Source: Capsicum annuum | Taxonomy: Eukaryota > Streptophyta > Magnoliopsida > Solanales > Solanaceae | Reading direction: 5' to 3' | NCBI RefSeq assembly: GCF_002878395.1 | Contig: NW_025892707.1 | Span: forward strand, 186,498-250,497 | DNA length: 64,000 bases | Part shown: positions 11,835-22,140 of the stretch, one piece after another | Layout: every line of letters starts with the position of its first letter | Position numbering within the stretch: position 1 is the stretch's first letter | Position numbers and translations under genes: made by a program | Notes under the pieces: generated by a model | What the model saw: the letters and a program-made list of their open reading frames with translations, nothing else | Databases searched by the model: none | What the model was told of the DNA's origin: nothing

Positions 11835-13429
11835 AGTCCCTTCTTTTGTTACTCTAAGTCTTGTTCGTATAAAAGCAGATTCAACGGTGGAATTAATAAA
11901 AAAGAAATTGGCTAGAACAAAATCCATAAAAAGAGCTGGAAAGGTCAGTTTGTTACTACTGAGCCTCATGTTGAGGTTCTTCATGACCAACCTGTTGCAA
12001 CAGATTTGGGTGCTTCTTATGGTGGTGTTGGTGGTAATGGTGTTTGTGGTCGAGATGGTGATGATGTTGCTGGTGGAGTAGTTGTTGTTTGAGCCAACCA
12101 TACTGCTGCTACTACTAGGCATGATAATGAGCATGTTGCTAATGCTCAAGGAAAAAATATGTTTGAAATCAGAGTTGACCTTTTAGAAAGTGATGATGAT
12201 GGAATCACCCTTTTTTGTGGTCCCTCTTCAAGCTCATGTTCTATTTGTAAATGCCAAAAATGTATGGACAGACATGCTGAACTCATCAAAAGAATTGATA
12301 CTTTAACTGATGCTATTAAAGAATTGACAATAAAGAGGGGTGTCAAACCATCTAGGAAGATGACAGAGCCATACACTCATGAGGTAAGAGAAAGAGAGAA
12401 GCAATTAGAATGGCACTCTCAGATGTATCAATTAGAATTCTGCAAAAATGTTCACCATGAGTACACTTTTCTCAGAAGATTTCAAGAAGATTACAAGTAT
12501 GACAATGTGGTACTAGGATTCGGTAAGTTTACTTTTTCTAGCCTAACCTTCTAATCTACTTTAAGTTTTACATTCTAAGCCATCTTTATATAGATTAGCT
12601 ATCTACTGCATAAGTTTCAGTAGATTGGGTTTTTGTTAATACAAGTTCAGAGAAGCTACGCAACAGATGAGTCATCTGTTGAAACAGATAGGTAATCTGT
12701 TGAACCAAATTACACATATATTGCATAAGTTGCAGTAGATGGGTAATTTTTTAACAGATTTAGAGAACCTATGTAACAGATGGTCCATCTATTGCATCTT
12801 TCTAGTTTTTAAATTACTAACCTATTTAAAAATTATCTTCTTATATCATAGTATGTTGATGAAATTCTTTGCCTCATGAGGACAAGGCACCTTAAATGAA
12901 CTGAAACTTATGATCTTGGAGATAGGATAATAGACCTCAAATTCTGCAATAATTTCTTAAGTAGGTTCAGTAACCAAGCGACAACTCCCGATGACCCAAG
13001 AATTGAGGAGTTAATTTCTGAGTTCAAACGGGATGAAGATATGATTGACTATGTTAGAGGGAAAAGGCCATATTATACAACATCGATTGGATTGGGAAAA
13101 GAGAATTCTTGTAATCATGAACCTAAAAAATAAATATTTTGTGTCTCTTGAGATCCTCCTCTATGAGGGAGTCATGAATGATTATGGCTGCAACTTACCT
13201 GTCTTCGAGGAGTGGCAATTTTTTACCTTCTACAGCCACTATTGGACTTGTTCCCCAAATTGTTGAAGCAAAGTGACTTAATGAAACACTTTCCAGAGAC
13301 CTTAACAAAAATGATATCGGTGCCGCGTGTGGGACATATACGCTTTCTTATATCAAATGTTTGCTAACCAACACAAATATGTCAAAACCAAGGACCTTAC
13401 TGAATGAAAACTCTATGGCAAGGATGTAA
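11835..13429 (+). pseudogene. C-terminal half of a MULE-type Ulp1 (C48) cysteine protease gene
   Basis: Ulp1/SENP proteases cleave SUMO-like proteins; copies are carried by plant Mutator-like elements. Exon 1 (about 11835-12522) reads FVTLSLVRIKADSTVELI, has a frameshift near 11950 and a stop near 12090, then a Cys cluster (CSICKCQKC) and a KRGVKPSRKMTEPYTHEV stretch. A GT donor (12523) and AG acceptor (12851) frame a 329-base intron. Exon 2 reads YVDEILCLMRTRHLK, a stop, DEDMIDYVRGKRPYYTT, frameshifts near 13080 and 13235, and ends DIGAACGTYTLSYIKCLL, where Cys in GAACG is the expected nucleophile. A stop at 13427-13429 looks like the true end. The N-terminal part is missing here but a matching piece lies on the other strand at 17950-18632. 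Confidence 0.72.
12590..12800. repeat. Palindromic-motif copies inside the Ulp1 intron
   Basis: Several copies of 'caacagatgagtcatctgttg' type words (12660-12700) and 'actgcataagttgcagtagat' lie inside the predicted intron 12523-12851. Their place in an intron suggests the motif belongs to the element itself and was not simply flanking DNA. Confidence 0.65.
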
Positions 13430-13639
13430 GAGGTCTGGGTTGCTGGGGTAATTTATAGAAGTTTTATGTCTGTGTATGAAAAAGAAAATGTAAGAATATG
13501 ATGAGAATTTTTATTTTAAGTATTTTAGTTGATTGTATTGTTTAATTAATGACAATTTTTTATTTTTTATGTTTAATTATAATTGTATTATTTTATTAAA
13601 TTTGCAAACTTATGAATTAGTACAAAAATAACTCCTAAG
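13430..13639 (+). other. 3' flank of the Ulp1 pseudogene
   Basis: AT-rich sequence after the stop codon, with 'taaaa' and 'aataa' runs that could serve as polyadenylation signals. No coding or repeat structure is visible. Confidence 0.3.
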
Positions 13640-14105
13640 TTCAAATATTGTAACAAGTGCATTATATAGATCTAGACATCTACATAATGCAACTGATGAC
13701 TAACTTGTTTCAACAGATGACATATTTGTTGGAAGAGATAAAAAAATACAAACTTGTCTACACAGCATAATGCAACAAATGTATCGTTTATTAGAAATTA
13801 TCAAACATATATTTTATCTGTCGCAATAGATGAATAATTTAGTGGAAATGACCAAATAGATAAAGACATCTATTGCAACAGATGGGTCATCTATTGCAAC
13901 AGATGAGTAATCTATTAGAATTGATCAAACATATAAAAACATCTGTTGCAACAGATGAGTAATCTATTGGAAATGACAAAGCAGATAAAAATATTTGTTG
14001 TAATAGATGAGTCATCTGTTGCAATAAATGAGTATATATGTTTGATAATTTCTAATGTATGACTAATTTGTTGCAACAGGTTAAATCTGTTGCAATATGT
14101 TATAC
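13640..14105. repeat. Palindromic-motif array, block 2
   Basis: Dense copies of 'catctgttgcaacagatgagtaatctattgg', in which the core tctgttgcaacaga is a perfect palindrome. More than a dozen half-sites can be counted by eye, with irregular 15-45 base spacing. Confidence 0.8.
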
Positions 14106-14107
14106 TT

Positions 14108-15200
14108 AGATGACCATGTAATTACTAAGAGCTCAATGGAAATTATAATTTAATTTATTAATTCATATTTAATTCGAGTAAAATCAATTTAGTTATTACT
14201 AATAATGACTTAATTTGAAAATTTTCAAATAAAATTAGTCAATTGATCACTTTACCAGGACGGATACACTTAGTTGATCATATAAATACTGTGAGATTAA
14301 TTGAAATTGCAATTAAGCTTATTAATTCATCTTTAATTTTAGTTAAATCAATTTAGTTATTATTAATAATGTCTTAATCTAAATCATTTTAGGTAAATTA
14401 GTCAGTTGATCACTCTACTTAGGATGAATATACTTAATTGATCATGTAATTGCTATGAGATTAATTGAAATTGTAATTGAACTTATTAATTCATCTTTAA
14501 TTATAGTTAATAAATTTAGTTATTACAAATAATGACTTAATTTTAATCATATCAAATCAAATTAGTCATTTGATCACTCTACTCAGGACGCATACACTTA
14601 GTTGATCATGTAATTTCCATGAGATTAATTCAAATTCTAATTAAAATTATTATTTCATCTATAATTTTAGTTAAATAAATCTAATTACTAGTAATAATAG
14701 CTTAATTTGAATCATTTTAAATCAAATTGGTCAATTGATCATTCTTCTCAAGACGAATACACTTAGTTGATCATGTAATTTCCATTAGATTAATTGAAAT
14801 TGTAATTGAAAATATTAATTAATCTTTAGTTTTATTTAAATCAATTTATTTATTATAAATAATGGCTTAATTTGAAACATTTCAAGTTAAATTAGTCAAT
14901 TGATGACTCTATTCAAGATGTACAGGTAGTTGATCATGTAATTACAATGAGATCAGTTAAAATTGTAATTGAACTTATCAATTCATCTTTAATTTTAGTT
15001 AATATAATTTAGTTATTACTAATAATGGCTTAATTAATCATTTTAAATAAAATTGGTCAATTGATCACTTTACTTAGGACGAATACACTTTGATGATAAT
15101 GTAATTACAATGAGATCAATTAAAATTGTAATTGAACTTATCAATTTTAATTTTGGTTAAATCAATTTAGTTATTACTAATAATGGCCTAATTTGAATCA
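14108..15200. repeat. Tandem array of ~164 bp units (about 6.6 copies)
   Basis: The anchor word 'aattgatcac' or a close variant occurs at 14241, 14404, 14568, 14733, 14898 and 15059, giving spacings of 163, 164, 165, 165 and 161. Each unit has the same order: 'ttagtcaattgatcac', 'ggacgaatacacttagttgatcatgtaatt', 'tgagattaattgaaattgtaattgaa', 'tctttaattttagttaaatcaatttagttatta'. Units differ by scattered substitutions. No coding potential. It is flanked on both sides by the palindromic-motif blocks. Confidence 0.88.
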
Positions 15201-15204
15201 ATGG

Positions 15205-15425
15205 ATGATAACCTTTTCAACAGATGACACATCTATTGAAAATTATGAAACAATTATAGACATCTATTATAATAAATGACCAACCTGTTGTAACAGATGA
15301 CTCATATGTTGGAAATTATCAAATAGATAAAGACATTTGTTACAACAGATGACCCATATGTTGGAAATTATCAAGCAGATAGGATATTTATTGTAACAAA
15401 TTATCCATCTGTTGGAAGTTTTTTT
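15205..15425. repeat. Palindromic-motif array, block 3
   Basis: Copies such as 'caacagatgacccatatgttggaaattatcaa' repeat about every 60 bases. The unit here includes a longer arm (gttggaaattatcaa), seen also in block 2. One more isolated copy is at 15580. Confidence 0.7.
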
Positions 15426-15429
15426 TTTA

Positions 15430-16085
15430 AAGCAATTTTCTTATCGCAATAGAAAAAGATAAAATACTAGAAAACTCAAACGTTTTTAGGGGAACTCAAA
15501 AGTCCCCTTGTGTTGTCTTATCTTGTCTTTTCAATGTCTCCTCTTTCTTTTCAAAGATTACTACCACCAATATAAAAATCACAACAGATGAACCTATCTA
15601 TTTTCTTAACCTTTCTTCAATTTTTTCCTTTTTGTTTTTCTGTCCCTTTCCTCTTTCTATTAATTTTTGCCTAAGCTTAAGTTGACAACAAATTCCCACT
15701 GTGGATGAGCTATAAGACTATCAGATACCACTCTCGGGTCATATGACTATGAAGATTTATAAACCATACATCTCTTTTTTGATAGTTAGAGCACATAGGC
15801 CTAGCTTTTATTTGCACAGATGCAATGGCTCTATGCCTTATCTTTATTTTTATGTTTTTGTATGTTTATGAATTATGAATGAATGAATGACTAGTTCGAC
15901 TACTTCTTGTTATTTACATCTACTTTTCCTTTTCTCTGATTTCATTGAATAATGGACAGTTTTCAAGAGGTTAATTTCTTACAACTATGAGTTATATAAT
16001 AATCATGTTCTTAGCTAAACCAACAACAAGAGTATTTATTAATAATTATTTAAAATAAGTGATTTCACATCAAATTATTCCAAAC
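15430..16085. other. Unresolved AT/pyrimidine-rich stretch
   Basis: No open frame, repeat or element end is recognisable apart from a single palindromic-motif copy near 15580 and a pyrimidine-rich run (15520-15650). Confidence 0.3.
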
Positions 16086-16086
16086 A

Positions 16087-16760
16087 AATATGAACATCTG
16101 TTGTAATAGCTGGCTAACCTATTGCAACAGCTGGCTAACCTGGTGCAACAGGTAACTAATCTGTTGGAAAATTTTCAAATAAATATAGACATCTGTTGTA
16201 GAAGATAACTAATTTGTTGGAAGAATCTCAAAACCCTCTTGCTACTGGATTGAGTTCTTCTAATAGATAGGTCATATGTTGCAATAGATGGGTATTTTGT
16301 TGGGAGAACACAAACCATTAGCAAGAGGGTTTTGAGTTCTTCCAATAGATGGCCCATCTACTGTAGCAGATGGGTCATTATTTGGAAGAACTCAATCCAG
16401 TAACAAGGGTTTTTAGTTCTCCCAATAGATGACTAATTTGTTGAAACAGATGGGCTATCTGTTGGAAGAACTCAGTCCAGTAGCAAGAGGTTTAGATTTC
16501 TTCCAATAGATGGACTATTTATTGGAATAACTTAATCCATCAACAAGGTTCTTGATCTAAATATGGGCTATCTACTGAAAAACTCAATCCAGTGGAAAGG
16601 GTTTTGTATTCTTCCAATAAATTATTCATCAGTTGCAACAAATGGGCCATCTGCTGGAAGAAATAAATAAAGTTCCTGCTACTATATTGAGTTCTTCCAA
16701 CAAATTGCCCATCTATTACAACAGATGGGTTATTTGTTGGAAGAACTCAAAACCCTTGCT
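16087..16760. repeat. Palindromic-motif array, block 4, with ~90 bp higher-order units
   Basis: Palindromic-motif copies alternate with a longer phrase 'ggaagaactcaatccagtagcaagagg' or its inverse 'ctcttgctactggattgagttcttcc'. The phrase recurs about every 80-100 bases (for example near 16230, 16330, 16390, 16475, 16570), in both orientations, so the block has a higher-order structure. Confidence 0.78.
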
Positions 16761-16899
16761 ATTGCTATAGTTTTTAGTTTTTGAGACTGTTACCCTTCCT
16801 AAAAGAAAAAGAAGAAAGGTTTTGAAATGGTTACCCTTTGAGCCTCTATAGTTTTGTACACTGCTTCATGATGAGAACTAAAGATAAATACATTATTTT

Positions 16900-17160
16900 G
16901 TTTCTATCACTGGGGTAGGAAGAATAAGGTACTTGCAGATGGATCAACTTCATATATGAGAGGTATTACTGATCAGGTTATCGTAATAATATATATAAAG
17001 TACAAGGATTTTGTGAATGCTATTTCTTATCGATTAGGCATTGATCCTTCAAATAAGATCCTGTATTTTATAGTTAAGTTTGATAGCTCAAAACTGATAA
17101 GGCTGAGGGACCGAGAAGGTGTCGATGTCCTATTATAAATTTAATATTGGTTTTGCTCAT
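16900..17160 (+). pseudogene. N-terminal fragment of a MURA-like (MULE) transposase
   Basis: The frame reads EVLADGSTSYMRGITDQVIV, then KYKDFVNAISYRLGIDPSNK, then KFDSSKLIRLRDREGVDVLL, with a stop at about 17138. This order (a 'GG/RGI' turn, a 'KY.dfv..v..rlgidps' block, then 'D.egv..ll') fits the N-terminal domain found ahead of the catalytic part in plant MuDR-type transposases. No DDE catalytic region or SWIM zinc finger follows; downstream sequence is noncoding decay that folds into an inverted repeat with 17501-17934. Confidence 0.55.
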
Positions 17161-17934
17161 GTTTATATGTTAGGCTTGGAGAAAGGATCAAGATTTGATG
17201 GTAATATAGAGATTCAATAGTGATTGGAATAGCTGTAAGGGTGAAGTAGAGTTTGAGAAGGACTTAAAAGCCTTTCACTGCAACAAACAAGACTAGAAAT
17301 CCCATAGAATTTGCCCTGGTCCATATTTATAAGGATGGGTTGCTTGAGAAGAGTATTATAGAAGGTGTTGTAGGAGAATATCTACGAGAGAAGGGGGATC
17401 TAAAAGACTATCTTAGACCTTATTAAAGAAGAAACATAGGGTAGAAAGGAAGTTGTAGCCAATCGGGCTAATGAAATTGTTTTATCTATAGATAATGTCA
17501 GAAATTTCATTATCTAGATTTGCTGCAACGTTGTTTCTACCCTGTGTTTCATCTTTAATAAGGTTTGAGATAGTCTTTCGATCCCTCTTCTCTCATAGAT
17601 ATTCTCCTACAACACCTATTATATAATCGTCTCTTCGAGCAACCTATCCATATAAATTTGGACCATGGCAATTTCTATGGGATTTCCATTCTTGTTTGCT
17701 GCAGTGAGAGGCTTCGAAGGCTTTCTCAAACTTCATTGCACCCTTAAAACTAGTAAAATCACTATTAAATCTCTATATTTCCATCAAATCATGATTTTTT
17801 TATATAATCTTGACACATAAATTGAGTAAAACTATAATTAAATTGTAACAGGGTATTGACACCTTCTTGGTACCTCAGCCTTATCAGTTTGAATCTATCA
17901 AACTTAACTATAAAATGCAATATCTTGTTTGAAT
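17046..17934. repeat. Tight inverted repeat of the MURA-like fragment, arms ~435 bp
   Basis: The left arm (about 17046-17480) and the reverse complement of the right arm (about 17501-17934) share long blocks: 'ttttatagttaagtttgatag', 'aactgataaggctgagg', 'gttgtaggagaatatct', 'aaatcccatagaa', 'gtagaaa'. Only about 20 bases separate the arms (17481-17500). The arms have diverged visibly but keep the same order throughout. A transcript would fold into a long hairpin. Confidence 0.85.
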
Positions 17935-17949
17935 GATGTCATGACTCGA

Positions 17950-18632
17950 ACTATGTCCTGGATGTGATGGCTATCTCAAGTCCCATATGGACCGGAGATT
18001 ACCCCTTCACCTAACCTAACCAGTATAACAACCTCTAGTGTTGGATAAATTCTGAACATACAACAAGATAGTGTAAGATAGGACTAATCCAACCAAAATA
18101 AATTGGCATACCATAGTAATTTATCTACACCTCATCCATATTATCTTTATTTTCATATATAAAACTCTGCTTGAGAAGATCATACACCACAGTTATTTTG
18201 AAACGAGCATTGTTGTCCTCCAACAAATCAAGATATTGACCAAAGCAGCTTTCCCTGAAATAAGCATCCAATTTTTGGTTCCTCGACATATTTTTCTGAA
18301 GGTATCAAAAGTTTTTTCCATGACTGACTTTACCAAAAAATCACTAGTTAAATTGTGGCACCATCGCACTACATTATCACAAGATAACCAACAATGCTTA
18401 AGGTTTTGATCAAATCTTCAGTAGAAGGGCTATTAGCATTTGAATCATGTTGACTTTTTGAAATAAATTCAATATCTCTTTTGAAACTTTCCTCTTCCTC
18501 ATGTTCATTTTCTTTTGCTTCTGATTAAGATATCACTTGTATAGCAAGCCCATAGATTGGTGAATATAGCCTAGCTACTTTACTTATTCCTTTACTTGGA
18601 CTTGATTTACTTTATTTTCTTTTAAGAGTCAT
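17950..18632 (-). pseudogene. N-terminal exon of a MULE-type Ulp1 protease gene
   Basis: An ATG at 18632 opens MTLKRK, a stop, then SPSKGISKVARLYSPIYGLA, later an acidic stretch (KENEHEEEESFKRDIEF), SNANSPSTEDLIKTLSI, and GMPIYFGW-like sequence near 18090. From memory this is the start of the Ulp1-type proteins common in Solanaceae MULEs, which place a DUF1985-like region before the C-terminal protease. Many stops and indels make it non-functional. It runs in the opposite direction to the C-terminal half at 11835-13429, and nothing between them is a contiguous copy. The leftmost ~100 bases are weakly supported. Confidence 0.6.
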
Positions 18633-18724
18633 ATTATTTAAAAATAAGAGAAAAAAAAGTTTATAATTGATTAATCTATCATTAAAAGGGGATAACAATA
18701 AATCTAACAAGTATAACACAGTAA

Positions 18725-19125
18725 AATAATAGTTCTAACAGATCACTTATCTGTTGCAACAGGTGAGTGATCTGTTGCAACAGATCATTCATATGTTGGA
18801 ATAGATAAGTGATCTATTGGAAATAATAAAATAGTTTTAATACTATTGTGATTTCTTCCAACATATCACTCTTCTATTAAAATAGATGACTGATCTATTT
18901 CAACAGATCATTTATCTGTTGTAACAGATGAGTGATCTGTTGGAAGAAATCAATCTATCAATATTATGTAGATTTGTTCCAACATATGGGTCATCTATTG
19001 CAAGAGATAACCCATCTGTTGGAAGAACAAACCTTAGACTTGTCATCTGTTAGTATAACTATAAGGATTTCATCCAACAAATGGACCATCTATTGCAACA
19101 GATAGTTCATTTATTGCAAAAAAAA
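18725..19125. repeat. Palindromic-motif array, block 5
   Basis: Regular copies such as 'atctgttgcaacaggtgagtgatctgttgcaacagatcattcat' and 'ggaagaaatcaatctat'. It lies just upstream of the N-terminal Ulp1 exon (18632), where a promoter or terminal region of the element would be. Confidence 0.75.
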
Positions 19126-19385
19126 AACTAGTAGCAAGATTTATTCAATAGAACAACAATAATATGACCATTTATCAATAAATTATTTTTATCAAGACCA
19201 AAAATAATCCACAGGCAACAAATCAACCCAGCACACCAACACAACACACATACCAAGGACATCTATATTTACCAACAACACCAAAATTGTACAAACACAA
19301 ATAACAAAAAACTTCAACACACACAACACGCACCAACAAATCATATCAATAGTTGTATGTTAGATTTGGTCATATTAGAAAACAA
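19126..19385. other. Unresolved A/C-rich stretch
   Basis: Rich in 'caacac/acacaa' words with no frame or repeat I can name. It lies between the palindromic-motif array and the 3' end of the RTE LINE. Confidence 0.3.
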
Positions 19386-21640
19386 GAGTAATAACAACAT
19401 ACCTAGTGTATTCCTACATAGTGAGGTCTGGGAAGGGTAGAATGCATACAGACCATACCACTACCTCAGATGGAGTAGAGAGACTATTTTTGATAAACCC
19501 CTGGCTTAGGACCGATAGCAATATAACAAAGACAAAATATAAATGCATATAAACTAGTATAATATGCAAAATAAACTAATACCACTAGGCATAAGATAAT
19601 ACTACAGCTACAAGGTAATACTAAAAATTCTATATCCGAAACCATACACAACACTCAACACCACTAAAAAGAAACTTCAGACACAAATAAAAAACGCTCC
19701 CCTATTGTTACCAACGCATTCTCACCCCCTAACCTAATACCATAATCCTCATCCTCCACACCTTCCTCTCAAGGGTCAAGTCCTTCATAAGCTATTACTT
19801 TTCCATGTCATGCCTAATCATCTTCCTCCAATATTTTTTCGGCCTACCTCTACCCCACCTAAAACTATCCATAGCTAGTGTCTCACACCTCTCTACTAGA
19901 GCATTAAGGCCCTTCCTCATCACATTCCTAAACCAATGTAACCTTATTTCTTACATTTTTCCCTCCACTGAGGCCACTCCTACCTTTTCTTGAATACTTT
20001 CATTCCTTACCCTATCTTTCCTGGTATGGACACACATCCATCGCAATATCTTCATCTCTGCAACCTTTAAATTTTGGATATAGAAGTTCTTAACTGGCCA
20101 ACACTCCTCTCCAAACAACATAGTCATTCGGACCGCCACTCTTTATAACTTTTATTTAAGCTTTGGGGCACCTTCTTATCACATAAAACTCCTGAAGCAA
20201 GCCTCCATAGCCCTAATACAATGTGTAACATCTTCGTTAATCTCACTATTACCCTGAATCATAGACCCCAGATACTTGAAACTTTCCCTTTTCTGAATAG
20301 CCTGAGAGTCCATCTTCATAACCACGTCAGCCTCCTGTGACATATCACTAAACTTATACTCCAAGTACTTTGTCTTGGTCCTGCTTAATCGAAATCCTTT
20401 AGACTCAAGGGTCTATCTCAAAATCTCTAACTTATCATTAACTTCTCCCTAATTCTCGTCAATCATTACCACATCATCAGTAAATAACATACACCAAGGC
20501 ACCTCCTCTTGAATATGTCACGTCAAAACATCCATCACCAAGGCAAATAAAAATGGTCAAAGAGTCGATCCTTGATGCAACCTTATAAAACCCAAAAGTG
20601 CTCTAAATCTCTACCTACTATCCTTACTCGAGTCTTCACGCCATCATACATGTGCTTAATTGACCTAATGTATTCCATGGGCACCCCTCTAGTATCCAAA
20701 CACCTCCATAGAATCTCCCTAGGAACTCTATTGTATGTCTTCTCAAGATCAATAAACACTATGTCCAAGTCCTTTTTTTTCCTGAAACTACTCCACTAAT
20801 CTCCTCACAAGGTGAATAGCCTCAGTAGTCGAGCGACCTGGCCTCAGAGATAGTCACGCTCCTTCTGAGCCTCAACTCTACCACCCTTTCCCAAACCTTC
20901 ATAGTATGACTCAACAACTTAATACCTCTATAGTTGTTGCAACTCTAGATGTCTCCCTTGAAATTATACAATGGAATCATCGTACTCTACCTCCATGTTT
21001 CAGGTATCTTTTTTGCCCTAAAAATAATGTTAAACAACCTTGTCAACCACTCCAAACCTTCCCTACCAGTGCTCTTCCAAAAATCAATAGGAATCTCATT
21101 TGGCCCCATCGCCCTACCCCAGCGCATTTTATGAATAGCCCCCTTGACATTCTCAACCTTGATGCTCCTACAATAACCATAGTCGCAACACTCCTCAAAT
21201 TTCTCCAAGTCCTTCAACACAAAATATTTCTCCCTCTCATCATTTAAAAGTTTATGAAAATAGGAATGTCACCTCTTCCTAATGAGGGAATCCTAAACCA
21301 ACACAGTACCATCCTCTCTCTTGATGCATATCACTTGGTCAAGGTCACAAGCCCCCCACTCCCTGGCCTGGGCAAGCCTATACAACTTTTTATCCCCGTC
21401 TTTCTCCTCTAAAATTGCATACAAGCTCTTAAAAGTTATCGTCGTATCTAGTATAACCTCTACCTTATACTACTCTTTATTCGTCTGTATCTCCTCATCA
21501 TCCTTGCTCTCATCCAAATTAGCATAAGCCACATTCTTAGACTCCACTTTCTTTTTTACCTCTTCGCTCCACCACTAGTCCCATCGGTGCTTGCCAGATC
21601 GAACTCTTGAGACACCCAACACCTCTTGGCCATAATAAAC
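19386..21640 (-). pseudogene. RTE-type LINE reverse transcriptase, decayed, 5'-truncated
   Basis: Non-LTR retrotransposon read leftward. Pieces in order: a linker with KSLYAILEEKDGDKKLY and CIKREDGTVLV; the reverse transcriptase start KGAIHKMRWGRAMGPNEIPI; motif [21 protein letters not shown] (20768-20700), with its Asp; motif C, CMLFTDDVVMI (about 20480), both Asp kept and the usual Ala changed to Thr; then [35 protein letters not shown] and ECWPVKNFYIQNLKVAEMK. Stops and shifts break it throughout. No endonuclease domain is present, so the 5' half is missing. The 3' tail (19386-19520) reads like the tail shared by RTE LINEs and tobacco TS SINEs and ends in GTTGTTATTACTC. Confidence 0.82.
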
Positions 21641-22140
21641 GTATCTTAAAAAAATAAAAAATTCAACTCTCACTATTTTTACAATAATTTTTGATAACAA
21701 AAACTACAGTAACAACAAAAAATTATATTTCACTCTGAAAAAATAAGAGAAGAAATATCACAAATTAGAATTTTCTTGAGACCCCATTTAAAATTTAAGC
21801 AACAAATATTAAAATTGTTAACCCATACTAGAAGAGAAGTTAAGTCAAGTTTCTCTTTTTCTTCATACCAAAAAGCCCTAATATTTTACCCGTGAAAGTC
21901 GAAAAGGAATGATGAAGAACTCGAAACTGTTATCTCTGGAGAATGTTGTCATATCGATTGACGATTGAAAGTTGAAAAGAAACTCAAAACTATTTGTTGT
22001 GGAGGTTGAAGTCGTCGGAGATTGAAGGAAGAAATTTACAAAAACATTGATTGGAAGAAATTTAAGAGCAATTGTCAAAAAAGAGGGAGAGAGACGATTG
22101 ATTTAGAGAGAAACTGGGAGTTGAGAGTTTGAGGGGTGTG
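21641..22140. other. Unresolved stretch, possible 5' region of the MULE
   Basis: AT-rich with a purine-rich segment at 21890-22120. A 66-codon minus-strand frame (22078-21878) is probably chance. It lies on the far side of the RTE insertion from the N-terminal Ulp1 exon, so it could be upstream sequence of that gene, but I cannot show this. Confidence 0.25.

Noticed and set aside
11817..12149. 110-codon minus-strand frame rich in Ser, Thr, Asn
   Set aside because: Antisense shadow of the Gly/Val-rich part of the Ulp1 pseudogene.
13640..19125. CRISPR-like arrangement of short palindromic repeats
   Set aside because: Spacing is irregular, intervals are themselves repeats, and the sequence is clearly plant nuclear DNA.
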